A stretch of DNA of 64,000 bases from Arthrobacter sp. QXT-31 (GCF_001969265.1 NZ_CP019304.1:186001-250000); one strand, 5' to 3'. Shown: positions 28,032 to 39,963, counted from the stretch's first letter. Notes: generated from the letters alone by a model not told the origin. Translations and numbers: made by a program.

Positions 28032-29444
28032 TACTACAGTCGCGTTTATTCTCTTCGCATCGGCGTTTTAACCGGGTTCAGCAGTGCCGCCGTGTTAATC
28101 CTGTCCGGTGGGTGATGATATTTGCGTGGCAGATGTACGGGAATGGGCCGATGGTTTGGTCGAGGTCGGGGAGCTGATCGGGGCGAGGTTCGCCCGGTCC
28201 GAGCCGCGGGCGAACGCGGTGGAGTACGTGCGCGGGCTGCTCTCCGAGGAGGAACGGAAGAACTCCTGGACGCTCTCGGAACGGGCCGGGCATCGGGTGC
28301 CGGACCGGATGCAGCGGCTGCTCTCAAGCACGGATTGGGACCCGGACGGGTTGCGGGACGATCTGCGGTCTTAGGTGGTGCAGAAGCTCGGGGACCCGGA
28401 CGGGGTGCTGGTCGTGGATGAGACCGGTTTTCTGAAGAAGGGCCGTCGCTCTGCCGGGGTCGCCCGCCAGTATTCAGGGACCGCGGGGCGGGTGGAGAAC
28501 TGCCAGATCGGCGTGTTCCTCACCTACGCGACCAAGTACGGGCGGACGTTTCTGGACCGGGAACTCTATCTGCCGAAGGAATGGACGGACGATCCGGACC
28601 GCGGCGCGGCTGCCGGCATCCCGGAAAGGCGCGGCTTCAAGACCAAACCGGCACTGGCCATCGACATGATCGAACGCGCCCTGGACGCCGGGGTTCCAGC
28701 GAAATGGGCTGCCGGGGATGCCGTGCACGGGCAGTACCACCGGCTGCGCCGCGCCCTGGAGGAACGCGGAATCTACTACGTCCTGGCGGTCCCGGTCTCC
28801 CAGCGCGTCGTGGTCAAGGACGGCTCCTTCCTCGGCGTTGAGAAGCGAGCCGACGCAGCGGTCGCGGACCTCGTCCCGACCGCGTGGCGGACCCGCTCAG
28901 CCGGCGACGGGTCCAAGGGAATCCGCCATTACGCCTGGGCGAGAGTCAGGATCAACGGCGCCGAAGACGGCCATGCCGAGCACTGGCTGCTGGCCCGGCG
29001 CAACCTGGCCACCCCTTCCGAACTCGCGTACTTCATCTGCCACACCCCCAAGCGCGTCGCCCTGGCCGAGATGGCCCGGATCGCCGGGGTCCGCTGGTCG
29101 ATCGAGGAAACCTTCCAGACCGCCAAGGGCGAAGCCGGCCTGGACCACTACCAGGTCCGCCAGTACACCGGCTGGTACCGCCACATCACCCTGTCCATGC
29201 TCGCCCACGCCTTCCTCACCACCGTCAAGGCCAAAAAAGGGGCGCCGGAACCGGACCGGAAGGCCTCGTAGCGCTCTCCCTGCCCGAAATCCGGCACCTC
29301 ATCACCCGCCTCGCCTGGGCCTGCCTCCCCGACCCTGGGCACGTCCTCAAACGATCGCAGTGGCGCCGAAAACATCAAGCGAACGCCCGCCAGCACCATT
29401 ACAGAAAACGACAATCACGACAATAAACGCGACTGTAGTACTAG
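28028..29444. mobile_element. IS701-family insertion sequence, 1409 bp, inactivated
   Basis: Perfect 19-bp terminal repeats TACTACAGTCGCGTTTATT (28032-28050) and its inverse (29422-29440) are flanked by CTAG on both sides, the YTAR-type target duplication of IS701. The left CTAG is the right border of the IS5-family element. Confidence 0.92.
28108..29426 (+). pseudogene. IS701-family DDE transposase with amber codon and frameshift
   Basis: The N-terminal part (28108-28371) is followed by an in-frame TAG at 28372-28374, exactly where relatives read DDLR-x-YV; the frame then continues VVQKLGDPDGVLVVDETGF, with the first catalytic Asp. The remaining core is open (GDAVHGQYHRLRRALEERG, then IEETFQTAKGEAGLDHYQ) to a stop at 29271. 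The normal end (ALSLPEIRHLITRLAWACL) lies in another frame to 29426. Two lesions, so inactive unless suppressed. Confidence 0.88.
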
Positions 29445-29893
29445 GGCTGCGAAATCCGTGTTATCAAGTTGCTTTCCCTCGTAGTATCTGAACAAGAAAC
29501 GATGGTTCATTTTGGATCCGGGCCGCAGCCCAGCGGTAATTGCGGTCGACGAGCACGGTTCTGCCGTCACTTCGCTCGACAGAGAGTGGCTCTTGAGTAC
29601 CGCGGCCTACTCGGCGGCCTTCGCTGCCTTGATCGTGGTGCTCCGCCGAGACCACCGGACCCGGACCCGATTCGGAAACAGGGCATCAAAACCGACGCTC
29701 GAATGGTTTTCCTAAAAGCCCACACGTGCTGCGTCGCGCCAGCATGGTTCTGGATCAGGCAGTCTCTGTGGTCCTGATTCAGGTTGACATACTGACCGCG
29801 GTTCGGGCGCCCCGCCCCCGTCCCTGCCAGATGCCAGAATCGCCAAGCCACTGTCAACCAGCTGGGAAAGTTCCTAACGGCCACGCAAAAGGT
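29445..29893. other. Gap with no recognisable gene
   Basis: Short open frames exist on both strands, but none has a ribosome-binding site with a family I recognise. It is probably sequence disrupted by the neighbouring insertions. Confidence 0.4.
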
Positions 29894-30205
29894 TCAGCGG
29901 TTCTTCCCGGGCAGGTTGCCCTTGTGTCGGACACCCACTCGGTAACCCAACCAGAACGCCAGTGTCAGCAGGCCTACAACAATAAGCAAATATCCAGCCC
30001 GTGCACCGGTGTCCATCAGGACGAGCTGATCCGATATGAACGTCTGGTCACTTGAAGAAACGTATGCGAACCATCCGATTGGCTCCCGAGGCACCAGAAG
30101 GGCCACAATTCCCGCGACCAACGCGGACACTGCAAGGACCGGTGTCAGCAGCAGCTGCCAGCGGCGGAGCGCAGGTCTGTTCGCGTCGTCTTCCCCCAAA
30201 GTCAT
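29894..30205 (-). CDS. Small two-span membrane protein
   Basis: 103 residues. Membrane segments are LLLTPVLAVSALVAGIVALLV and AGYLLIVVGLLTLAFWLGYRV; a polar loop lies between, and the C-terminal tail is basic. Family not recognised. It stands alone between insertion debris and a regulator fragment. Confidence 0.6.
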   Translation of the reverse strand: MTLGEDDANRPALRRWQLLLTPVLAVSALVAGIVALLVPREPIGWFAYVSSSDQTFISDQLVLMDTGARAGYLLIVVGLLTLAFWLGYRVGVRHKGNLPGKNR

Positions 30206-30298
30206 GGCACTACCCTAGCCAATGCGACGACATGGCGACGCCTCGCGGATGGCAAAAGGCCAGTGTCGGTGGGCCCTTTCGGGTGACCTGAGGGGGTC

Positions 30299-30523
30299 AT
30301 GCCAGGCAAGTGGCCTTCGCCTCCGGTCCGACTTTACGAAGTCGACGCTGATCCGCAGATGCTGCGCTTCATCAATGAGCTGGGCCTCGCCCCCGACACG
30401 TAGCTAAACGTCAGGGAACACCGCCCTTATGCAGATGTGACCACCATCCGGCCGCACGAACCCGACCGGGACACCAATCTGGGCGCGTCCGCCTCGCCAG
30501 CCATTTGGGTTGTCGGCGTATAG
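30299..30523 (+). pseudogene. C-terminal fragment of a DtxR/MntR-type metal regulator
   Basis: The frame reads VRLYEVDADPQMLRFINELG-LAPDT, then a TAG at 30401-30403, then REHRPYADVTTIRPHEPDRD and ends LGASASPAIWVVGV. This resembles the SH3-like C-terminal domain of iron/manganese-dependent repressors. The DNA-binding domain is missing and a stop interrupts the fragment. Confidence 0.6.
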
Positions 30524-30740
30524 CCCGACCCAGCAGAGAGCCGCGCCGTCGTGTCCTAATCCGGCGATCATGTGCCGTCTCCAAAACCGGTCGTGTCATC
30601 GCCGGGCTGCCGGCGGCCAATCTTTCAGGCACAGCCGTCCTCCGCCCAGCCAAAAGGGTTCCATTATGGCGGTTCATTCGAGAGGGCCTGCCGGTCCGTA
30701 GAGGACCGGCAGGCAGCGGGAAGGCTGTCTTCCAGCAGTT

Positions 30741-30830
30741 CTAATCGTCGTCATCGCAGCAATCATCACAGCAATCGTCGCCGCGACAACCGTGCTCACA
30801 GCAGTCGTCGCCGCAGCATCCGGTGTTCAT
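30741..30830 (-). CDS. 29-residue Cys/Asp-rich microprotein, metallothionein-like
   Basis: From ATG 30830 the frame reads MNTGCCGDDCCEHGCRGDDC, then CDDCCDDDD and TAG. It has nine Cys (positions 5, 6, 10, 11, 15, 20, 21, 24 and 25), eleven Asp and one His in 29 residues. GGAGGAGGTGAG stands just upstream at good spacing, an unusually strong ribosome-binding site. I infer a metal-binding peptide, perhaps a copper or zinc buffer, given the copper genes nearby. Caution: the frame stays open about 55 codons upstream (DRTRIINVTGPSGKTF, then VHVDKGEEVSW) to a TGA without a better start, so it could be the tail of a decayed longer protein. Confidence 0.6.
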   Translation of the reverse strand: MNTGCCGDDCCEHGCRGDDCCDDCCDDDD

Positions 30831-31157
30831 CCAGCTCACCTCCTCCCCTTTGTCGACGTGGACGTCACTAAAGGTCTTGCCCGACGGGCCGGTGACGTTG
30901 ATGATGCGCGTCCGGTCCGGGTCCTCGGCCTCAAGGGCGGTTCTGCCATTCTGCTCACGTCAGGCTGGACGGAAACGTCTGGGTTTGTGAGGATTCAAGG
31001 CGCTCCTGCAATTCTGGGTGGTTGGTGCCGGTCGCGGAATCGGTGCGCGGAGTCATCACATGAATCGCCCGCCAAACGCGGCCGCCGTGGGAACCGAGGA
31101 CTGAACGTCAAGGACAGGAAAAAGGGCGCAACAGATACCGTTTCAGGTTCTTCGTTC
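30831..31157. other. Gap before the double operator
   Basis: Apart from the open upstream extension of the Cys-rich peptide on the minus strand, I see no gene here. Confidence 0.35.
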
Positions 31158-31174
31158 TCCTATGTAGGATAGTA
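31158..31174. promoter_or_regulatory. BlaI-type operator, first of a pair before the DUF4396 operon
   Basis: TCCTATGTAGGATAGTA matches TACTAT-N5-ATAGTA at 11 of 12 arm bases. The second copy begins 26 bp further on. Confidence 0.75.
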
Positions 31175-31183
31175 TCGCCGTTA

Positions 31184-31200
31184 TCCTATGCAGGATAGTA
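31184..31200. promoter_or_regulatory. BlaI-type operator, second of a pair before the DUF4396 operon
   Basis: TCCTATGCAGGATAGTA, 11 of 12 arm bases, differing from its neighbour by one base. Two full dyads about 2.5 helical turns apart suggest cooperative binding. The gene starts 78 bp downstream. Confidence 0.75.
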
Positions 31201-31278
31201 CTCCGCGCGCGGGGTGCCATGCCTATAGGAAGTAAGTACGCCGGCACCCGAATCGAGAATTATTGCGAAGGATCCTGC

Positions 31279-32043
31279 ATGCGTATGCACAATGACCCCA
31301 CTGAAATGACGGCCATGGAATCGGCCATTCCCCAGTGGCTGACGCCCGTCGCTTGGTTTTTTGTCACACTGGGTATTCTCTCGGCCGCTGTTGTTCTTTA
31401 TGACGTATACGTGCGCCGTTACCGCCAAAGCGAACGCACGATGGAGGCGGTGTGGCCCATTACGGCCCTGTACCTCGGCCCCTACGCTCTGTGGGCCTAC
31501 TACCGTGTGGGCCGCGCTGGCAGCCCGAAATGGCAGCAGGAGAACGCGGCGCTTCCTGAACAACGCCTGTCGTTGAAGGCGCTGGCCGGCGGAACTCCCG
31601 GCGGAGCAGCGGCCACGGTAGCGCACTTCGTTGGCGTTCCGCTGGTGATCGCCAGCGGCCTCACCATCGCCGGAACGAACCTGTGGGTTTTGATCATCTT
31701 CATTGCCCTGCTTGCGATCGCGATCCTGTTCTTCTTCGAACGTTTTGCCTCCCCTGTCTGGAAGGGTGGGTCTCAGTCCGGGAAAAGCGCAGGGGCTGCC
31801 TTCCTGGCGGCGACGGTGACAGTGCTGGCCTTTGACATCGGCATGGGCGGATGGATGATTTTCCTCCATTTCGGGATGCTCATGCCCGCGCCTACCGACG
31901 TGAATTTCTTTTTCCTGATGCAGATCGGAAACATCCTCGGCTTCGCTACCGCCTACCCGGCCGTTCGATGGCTGATTCGGCGGAGAAGCGAGGGACCGGC
32001 CCGTGAGACAGCCATTCCCGCATTCAGCGGACGCGCTAACTGA
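31279..32043 (+). CDS. DUF4396 family membrane protein
   Basis: 254 residues from ATG 31279, chosen because GAAGGATCC precedes it. About six hydrophobic segments, with the DUF4396 core visible in GGTPGGAAATVAHFVGVPLV and FDIGMGGWMIFLHFGMLM. The family has no assigned reaction but is often near copper genes. First gene of a three-gene operon (with DUF305 and DUF3105 proteins) behind two BlaI-type operators. Met/His residues in membrane segments could bind copper; this is inference. Confidence 0.8.
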   Translation: MRMHNDPTEMTAMESAIPQWLTPVAWFFVTLGILSAAVVLYDVYVRRYRQSERTMEAVWPITALYLGPYALWAYYRVGRAGSPKWQQENAALPEQRLSLKALAGGTPGGAAATVAHFVGVPLVIASGLTIAGTNLWVLIIFIALLAIAILFFFERFASPVWKGGSQSGKSAGAAFLAATVTVLAFDIGMGGWMIFLHFGMLMPAPTDVNFFFLMQIGNILGFATAYPAVRWLIRRRSEGPARETAIPAFSGRAN

Positions 32044-32227
32044 TCGACCATCAGGGGCGTGTGCTCCCGGGCTGGCTAACATGAATACGAGGGCGGGAAA
32101 AGGGGTTTCTCCTCTCCGCTCAACCCGTCGATCACGCCGAAAACCAGTTCACATGACGTTCCTGATTCGCCGACGGCCAGCACCGTAGAACGAACGTCTC
32201 AGGGCCTTGACACCCGAAGGATTCCCA

Positions 32228-32917
32228 ATGCCGCTTCCATCCGCAGTCCCGCCGGAGGGCGCCGAACCGGTTATTCCCCGGCTCCCGGCCGGATATCTAT
32301 GGCTTGGTTCCGTTGCTGTTGTTATCCTCACTGCACTGATTTTTTTCGGTATTGGCTGGTCGTCCGCCACGCCACGGCCCGTGTCGGATACGGGCGCGGA
32401 CGCCGGGTTCGCCCGGGACATGCAGGAACACCACGCGCAGGCTGTCGAGATGGCCCTGCTCATCCGTGACAAGTCCAGTAACGAGGAGATCCGGGCTATC
32501 GCTTACGACGTTGCCACCAGCCAGCAGCACCAGAAGGGGCAGATGTACGCCTGGCTGCAGGACTGGGGACTGTCGCAGGCGCGCCCGATCCCGCCTATGG
32601 CGTGGATGGAGTCAGAGTCCGGCGGTCATGGAAGCGCTTCGCCGCATGCCGCGCAGAGCGGCAGCGGCGGCGCTGACGGCGCGATGGAGGGCATGGCCAC
32701 CCCTGAACAGATGCAGGCGCTGCGCAGGTCCTCCGGCGCCGAGGCGGACCGGCTGTTCACCGACCTGATGATCCGCCACCACCAGGGCGGCGTCGCCATG
32801 GCCTCTGCCGGGGTACGCCTGGCCGAGACCTCCACGGTACGGGATTTCGCGGCCCTGGTCGTGGACGCCCAGACCGCGGAAATCACCGCCCTCCAAGAGC
32901 TGCGCCGCAGCCTCTGA
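32228..32917 (+). CDS. DUF305 family protein, membrane-anchored
   Basis: 229 residues. One N-terminal membrane segment (LWLGSVAVVILTALIFFGIG) places the rest outside. The DUF305 domain is a ferritin-like four-helix bundle whose His/Met-rich repeats are visible twice: MQEHHAQAVEMALLI and MIRHHQGGVAMASAG. Members commonly occur with copper resistance genes. The ATG follows GAAGGATTCCC. Second gene of the operon. Confidence 0.88.
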   Translation: MPLPSAVPPEGAEPVIPRLPAGYLWLGSVAVVILTALIFFGIGWSSATPRPVSDTGADAGFARDMQEHHAQAVEMALLIRDKSSNEEIRAIAYDVATSQQHQKGQMYAWLQDWGLSQARPIPPMAWMESESGGHGSASPHAAQSGSGGADGAMEGMATPEQMQALRRSSGAEADRLFTDLMIRHHQGGVAMASAGVRLAETSTVRDFAALVVDAQTAEITALQELRRSL

Positions 32918-32943
32918 CCGCCCTAAGGAAAGCGAGAACACAG

Positions 32944-33579
32944 ATGCCGTCACCCAGGATGAGCGCCGAGGAACGAAAAGCCCTTGTCAAGGCAATGCAG
33001 GCAAAAAAACGTGCGGCCGATAGGCGCAAGGCCTGGTTGATCTATGGCACCGGCGGCGTCGTCGTCGCCTCCATCATCGCTGCCACGGCTTTCGTCGTCG
33101 TCGGCGAGGTCCAGAAACAGGAGACCGCCAAGGCTGAGGCCGCCCGGCCGGTGGAAGGCGTCCAGGACTTTCCCGACCAGTCGAGGAACCATACCCGCGA
33201 AGCCGTCAGCTACCCCCGAAACCCGCCCACGGGCGGCGACCATGCACCGGTCTGGACGAACTGCGGCATCTACACCACCCCGGTCGAAGCGACCCGGGCG
33301 GTGCATTCCCTTGAACACGGGGCCGTCTGGCTTTCCTACCGGCCGGACCTCCCCAAGGACCAGGTTGCCGAACTGACCTCGCTGGCCGGCGCCCAGGATT
33401 ACCTCCTGCTCAGCCCGGTCACCGACCAGACCTCGCGTGTTACCGCAACCGCCTGGGGAAAACAGCTCTCGGTGGACAGCAGCAGCGACGAACGCATCGC
33501 CACCTTCATCAAAAAATACCGGCAAGGCCCCCAGACCCCGGAACCCGGCGCCGTCTGCACCGGGGGTGTCCAGGGCTGA
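32944..33579 (+). CDS. DUF3105 family membrane-anchored protein
   Basis: 211 residues. A basic head and one membrane anchor (IYGTGGVVVASIIAATAFVV) are followed by the DUF3105 domain: NPPTGGDHAPVWTNCGIY, then HSLEHGAVWLSYRPDL. The conserved His/Cys residues (GGDH, NCG, LEHG) suggest metal binding, but the role is unknown. The pairing of DUF305 with DUF3105 is common in actinobacteria. Last gene of the operon; a hairpin lies 150 bp downstream. Confidence 0.88.
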   Translation: MPSPRMSAEERKALVKAMQAKKRAADRRKAWLIYGTGGVVVASIIAATAFVVVGEVQKQETAKAEAARPVEGVQDFPDQSRNHTREAVSYPRNPPTGGDHAPVWTNCGIYTTPVEATRAVHSLEHGAVWLSYRPDLPKDQVAELTSLAGAQDYLLLSPVTDQTSRVTATAWGKQLSVDSSSDERIATFIKKYRQGPQTPEPGAVCTGGVQG

Positions 33580-33732
33580 GTGCGTGGCACTGAACGCCGG
33601 CAAAGATGGCAGATCCGCAGGCTCTGCGTCTGGTGCGTCTGGTGCGTCTGACCAACGTCGCGGTTCCGCGGTTGTGAAATCCACACCCGAGCGGCCCCGG
33701 AGACGATAGGGACTTCGAGGAGAACGCTTATC

Positions 33733-33770
33733 AGCACATCCGGCCGTCTTCGCGGCGGGATGTGCTTGTT
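33733..33770 (+). terminator. Terminator of the DUF4396-DUF305-DUF3105 operon
   Basis: AGCACATCC (33733-33741) pairs with GGATGTGCT (33758-33766), with further pairing inside and a TGTTT tail. Confidence 0.65.
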
Positions 33771-34005
33771 TCCGAGGGGGCAGGCTATGGCACCTCTATC
33801 ATCCGAGCGGGCGTCCCTCCGCCGGGCCTGCGGCCTCCCGACGCCTACTGGCCCTGCGCCATCAGTCCCATGAGAACGACCAGGTGTCCGGACGATGCAT
33901 AAGGTCCCTTGCACCTCCTGTCCCCGACACCATCGAAAGAGGTGCACACGAAGCCGGCATCCGGGATGGGCGCCAGCCGCACCTACGGGAGCAAGGTGCC
34001 AGCCA

Positions 34006-34044
34006 GGGCTTGCTTCGGGAGCAAAGTAGTCCCGAAGCAAGCCC
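34006..34044 (-). terminator. Strong hairpin downstream of the BNR lipoprotein gene
   Basis: A perfect 15-bp stem, GGGCTTGCTTCGGGA with TCCCGAAGCAAGCCC, encloses a 9-base loop and lies 49 bp past the stop of the minus-strand gene. There is no long T run. Confidence 0.6.
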
Positions 34045-34092
34045 CATCGCAGGCTCCTGAAGGGTGGGAAAGAACCCTAGGGAGTCACGGCG

Positions 34093-34974
34093 TCAGGACT
34101 GGTTGTGCATGGCGAAATTGGCTCCGCCGTCCTTGGAGACCAGGACGCCCTCCCCCGTGGCGGCCCAGATGTTGAGCTGACCGTCGGCTGCCTTGGTCGT
34201 GGTGATGGCCTGGACCTCCCCGTCTACAGTGCCTTTACGGGTCCACGTCACGCCGCCATCCGCGGAGTAGTGGACTGCTCCGGAGGGTTCGATTCCGATC
34301 GCATCGGCGTTGTTGGCGAAGGCGGCGAACTGGATAAGCGGGGCCGAAGGCACCAGTTGCCACGTCTTGCCGCCGTCGGTGGACCGCTGCGGTCCTTGCT
34401 CCGTGGTGGCCAGGACTGTGTCGCTGCCGGGGTGTCCTGCCAGCACGGCCGGCTGGAACTTGGCGGTGGACGTGTCCCAGGTTTTCCCGTCCGGGCTGGT
34501 GCGGAGAACTCCGTCAAAGGCCACGATGCCACTGTTGGTCATGGTCATGGCGTGGAAGTCGGACTCACCCTGGCGCGAGAGCTGCTCCCAGGTCTTGCCG
34601 CCGTCACCGGACCGGATCAGGCCCACTGGATTCGGAAGGGTCGAGCCCTTGCCGGGATGACCGGAGGCGTAGAAGATTCCCGGATCTTCCGAGGGCGAGA
34701 AACCCATCAGGTCAATGGTCGGGCTGAGCTTGACGGCCGGCTTAGCCGTGACGTCGAAGAGGCCGTCGTGAGTGGCGATCATGATCTTGCCCGTCGGTTC
34801 GTCAACGGCGATTCCGTGGATGTGGGCGGACGGGTAGTCCTCGGCCGGTGTGGAAGAAGATGATTCACTCGGGGCTGCTGGCGCGGCACAGGCGGACAGC
34901 GCTAGCAGAAGTGCTGCGGCCGCCGCCGGGATTCCGGCGAATCGGATGGTGCATAAACGGGCGGGGGACGGCAT
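34093..34974 (-). CDS. BNR/sialidase-type beta-propeller lipoprotein (F510_1955-like)
   Basis: 293 residues with a signal sequence and lipobox LSAC near residue 28. Repeated Asp-box motifs, SGDGGKTW, STDGGKTW and SADGGVTW, mark a beta-propeller; the start of the domain reads HIHGIAVD. Such lipoproteins are called F510_1955-family glycosyl hydrolases, but hydrolytic activity is unproven. It shares the gap upstream with no visible BlaI-type dyad. Placed between two copper-linked operons. Confidence 0.82.
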   Translation of the reverse strand: MPSPARLCTIRFAGIPAAAAALLLALSACAAPAAPSESSSSTPAEDYPSAHIHGIAVDEPTGKIMIATHDGLFDVTAKPAVKLSPTIDLMGFSPSEDPGIFYASGHPGKGSTLPNPVGLIRSGDGGKTWEQLSRQGESDFHAMTMTNSGIVAFDGVLRTSPDGKTWDTSTAKFQPAVLAGHPGSDTVLATTEQGPQRSTDGGKTWQLVPSAPLIQFAAFANNADAIGIEPSGAVHYSADGGVTWTRKGTVDGEVQAITTTKAADGQLNIWAATGEGVLVSKDGGANFAMHNQS

Positions 34975-35217
34975 GGAGGCTCCTGGAGGTAATTGTCATT
35001 GCATAAAGACGACGCATGGCCGGAACTGCGGAACGGATCCCGCAGAGGGCGTCGGCGCCCTGGGCCTTATGGAACTTCTTCTGTGCCCTCCGCGCCCCTG
35101 ACGCCGGACGGGCTGAGCGGGAAGGGAAGCTGCGGCCGTTCTTTCCGGCCCTTGGAACCCCCGGTTATCCGGCCGGTCGCCGGGGGTGGCTCGGCTTTGA
35201 TTCTGGTGCATAAGGTT

Positions 35218-38073
<2,856 letters not shown>

Positions 38074-38228
38074 CTGTGCCGTTCCCCTCTACTGGTACCG
38101 TTGCCCGCTTACCCAGGCCGACCCTGCGCTGTACGGCGACGTCCGGGCCATTTCAGCGGGCGGGCGGAAACGCGGGGTACTGAGGCAGGAACCCGGCCGC
38201 CGGCGGGTTGCACACGTTATTTCTCCAA

Positions 38229-38245
38229 TACTATCCTGCTTAGTA
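38229..38245. promoter_or_regulatory. BlaI-type operator before the cupredoxin-copper ATPase
   Basis: TACTATCCTGCTTAGTA, 11 of 12 arm bases. It lies 156 bp upstream of the ATPase start and nothing else transcribes away from it nearby. Confidence 0.72.
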
Positions 38246-38247
38246 TA

Positions 38248-38642
38248 GTATCCTGCTGAGCCGCGGGCGCTTCAGAGCCACCATTGGGCGTCGCCCTTCC
38301 GCCATGTGCCCGTCGGCGGGGGTGCCAGGGGTGCTGATGGGATTCGAGGTCCCGGACTACCTGAGCCGGCTTCGGTCGGGCCCCGGGGCTGCTCTGCCCG
38401 CCAAGCGGTGCTGGCCGCTCATGCGGTCATGATGAATATCGTCGGTTGCCTGCATTTATTCCTAACACCCTGGCCCATGTTCCACGGGTGTCGTACCGCC
38501 ATGCCGGGACCGGTGCCTGAGCGATTCGGTTGATGGCGGGTTGCTGCACCTCACGGGATCCTTCGGGGGCAACTGCGGAGCCTAAACCCGCCTAGTCCGG
38601 ACCGTACCTTCCTTGCGGGCCAGCCTTCAGCCCGAGCCGGCG
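38248..38642. other. Gap between the operator and the VKOR gene
   Basis: No open frame with recognisable content and a start is present on either strand. Confidence 0.4.
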
Positions 38643-39311
38643 TCAGTGCCCGGACGTGCCGATGAAGACGGGAAGAAAGCGGAAGAAGAGGGTGGCGATG
38701 ACGGCCACGTACAGAAGCGCCACCAGCATCCATCCGGTTTCCCCGATCAGTCGGGTGGTGCGCTCCGGCAGCTTGATGACCCCTGAGGTGATGTTTCTGA
38801 CGGTGACCCAGACAAAGAGGGGGATCATCATGGCCCAGACCACCATGCAGTAGGGGCAGAGGATGCCGATTACATACAGAGCCTGGTACCACAGCCAGCC
38901 TACGAAGGCCATTCCGAGCGTCACGCCGACCTGCAGGCCGATCCAGTACCAGCGAGCGAGGACTGCCCCGGAGAGCAGGGCCATGCCGGTGGTGATGATC
39001 ACGGCGAAAGCCGCGATGCCAATGAACATGTTGGGGAAGCCAAAGAGAGAACTCTGCCAGGTCTTCATCACTTCACCGCAGGAGATCCAGGGATTGATGT
39101 CACAGCTGGTGATGTGGTTGGGGTCCATCAGGGCCTCGAGTTTTTCGAGGGCCAGGATCCCGGAAGCGATCCAGCCGATGGTACCCGTGATCACCAGCAG
39201 CAGGCCAAGAGGCTTATCACGCGTGGTGGCGGGTACATCCCGATGTGCCGCATCGGGGTTCTGGGCTGCCTGGTCCATGGCTGACGAATGCTGTTCGGTT
39301 GTTCGCATCAT
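38643..39311 (-). CDS. Vitamin K epoxide reductase (VKOR) family disulfide-generating protein
   Basis: 222 residues with five hydrophobic segments. The loop pair is SCDINPWISCG and the quinone-site pair is ILCPYCMVVW. Bacterial VKOR passes electrons from exported thiols to quinone, forming disulfides in actinobacteria that lack DsbB. Its usual partner is a DsbA-type thioredoxin, not seen adjacent here. In this island it would oppose the CcdA/TlpA reducing branch. Confidence 0.9.
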   Translation of the reverse strand: MMRTTEQHSSAMDQAAQNPDAAHRDVPATTRDKPLGLLLVITGTIGWIASGILALEKLEALMDPNHITSCDINPWISCGEVMKTWQSSLFGFPNMFIGIAAFAVIITTGMALLSGAVLARWYWIGLQVGVTLGMAFVGWLWYQALYVIGILCPYCMVVWAMMIPLFVWVTVRNITSGVIKLPERTTRLIGETGWMLVALLYVAVIATLFFRFLPVFIGTSGH

Positions 39312-39630
39312 GAAGTTGCGGTCCTTTGGCTCGGAGGATTCTAGCGGGGGTCGTTCCAGCGGCGCCGGGCCCGCTCCGCGACGAGATTACATGACCGTGT
39401 TGGCGCCGGCACCGGGCCAGCGTCAGGCCGAGAGCCGATGCACCCAGGAACAGGCCCAGAGGGGCCCCAAAAATCATCCCCCAGGCGGCGTCGGCGGAGT
39501 CTGATGGCGCGGGGACCGCTGCTGGCCCAGCCGAAGCGGCTTCTCTTTTCGGGACGGTGACAAATGAGGGAGCTGAGTCTGATGGATCGGGCTGACCCGC
39601 GACGGTCTTTTCGTTTCCGGTCCCGTGGAT
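39312..39630. other. Region with a possible decayed membrane-anchored tail
   Basis: A minus-strand frame reads as a Pro/Ser/Ala linker then a membrane segment (MIFGAPLGLFLGASALGLTL) and a basic end, like the anchor of a surface protein, but it has no start codon after its preceding stop. An ATG at 39634 overlaps the stop of the upstream gene in another frame. I read this as debris. Confidence 0.35.
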
Positions 39631-39957
39631 TCATGAGCGCCTGCCCGGAGAGCTCTCGGAGTTCCGGATGAGGTTGCGGATGGTGATGTCCGGGTGGGAA
39701 TCGACCAGGCGGTCCTCGGCCTCGGCGTCCTCCCCTTCACTGTCGGTCCTCAGGGGCATGGCGCGGCCCCCGAATCGCGCCTGCAGGACGGCCGTGGCTG
39801 CATTGCGCTGCTTTTGGAAGAACAGGTAGCTGATGGCGAAGGAAATCAGCCCCCCGAAGACGACGGCCAGCAGCCATCCCAGCTGCAGGAAGACGAACAG
39901 GGCAAACAGCGGAACGAAGAGCGCAAGCCGGATCAGGAAGTATTTCACGACAGCCAC
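39631..39957 (-). CDS. DUF4229 family small membrane protein
   Basis: 108 residues from a GTG at 39957. Two membrane segments (FLIRLALFVPLFALFVFL and WLLAVVFGGLISFAISYLFF) are followed by a basic region and an acidic tail. This matches DUF4229 proteins, common in actinobacteria and often beside cytochrome c biogenesis genes. The start lies only 6 bp from a perfect BlaI-type operator, so binding there should block its transcription. Confidence 0.8.
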   Translation of the reverse strand: MAVVKYFLIRLALFVPLFALFVFLQLGWLLAVVFGGLISFAISYLFFQKQRNAATAVLQARFGGRAMPLRTDSEGEDAEAEDRLVDSHPDITIRNLIRNSESSPGRRS

Positions 39958-39963
39958 ATCCAG

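Larger units (their letters stand above)
33580..34092. other. Convergent gap with two hairpins
   Basis: No gene is supported. The gap holds a short GTCTGGTGC tandem (about 33628-33650) and the two terminator-like hairpins listed separately. Confidence 0.5.

Noticed and set aside
28032..28050. TACTACAG at the IS701 ends as another BlaI-type half site
   Set aside because: It is part of the 19-bp terminal repeat, appears at both ends of the element and does not form the 17-bp dyad.
33628..33650. GTCTGGTGC tandem as a CRISPR or regulatory repeat
   Set aside because: Only about two and a half copies, no spacers and no cas genes.
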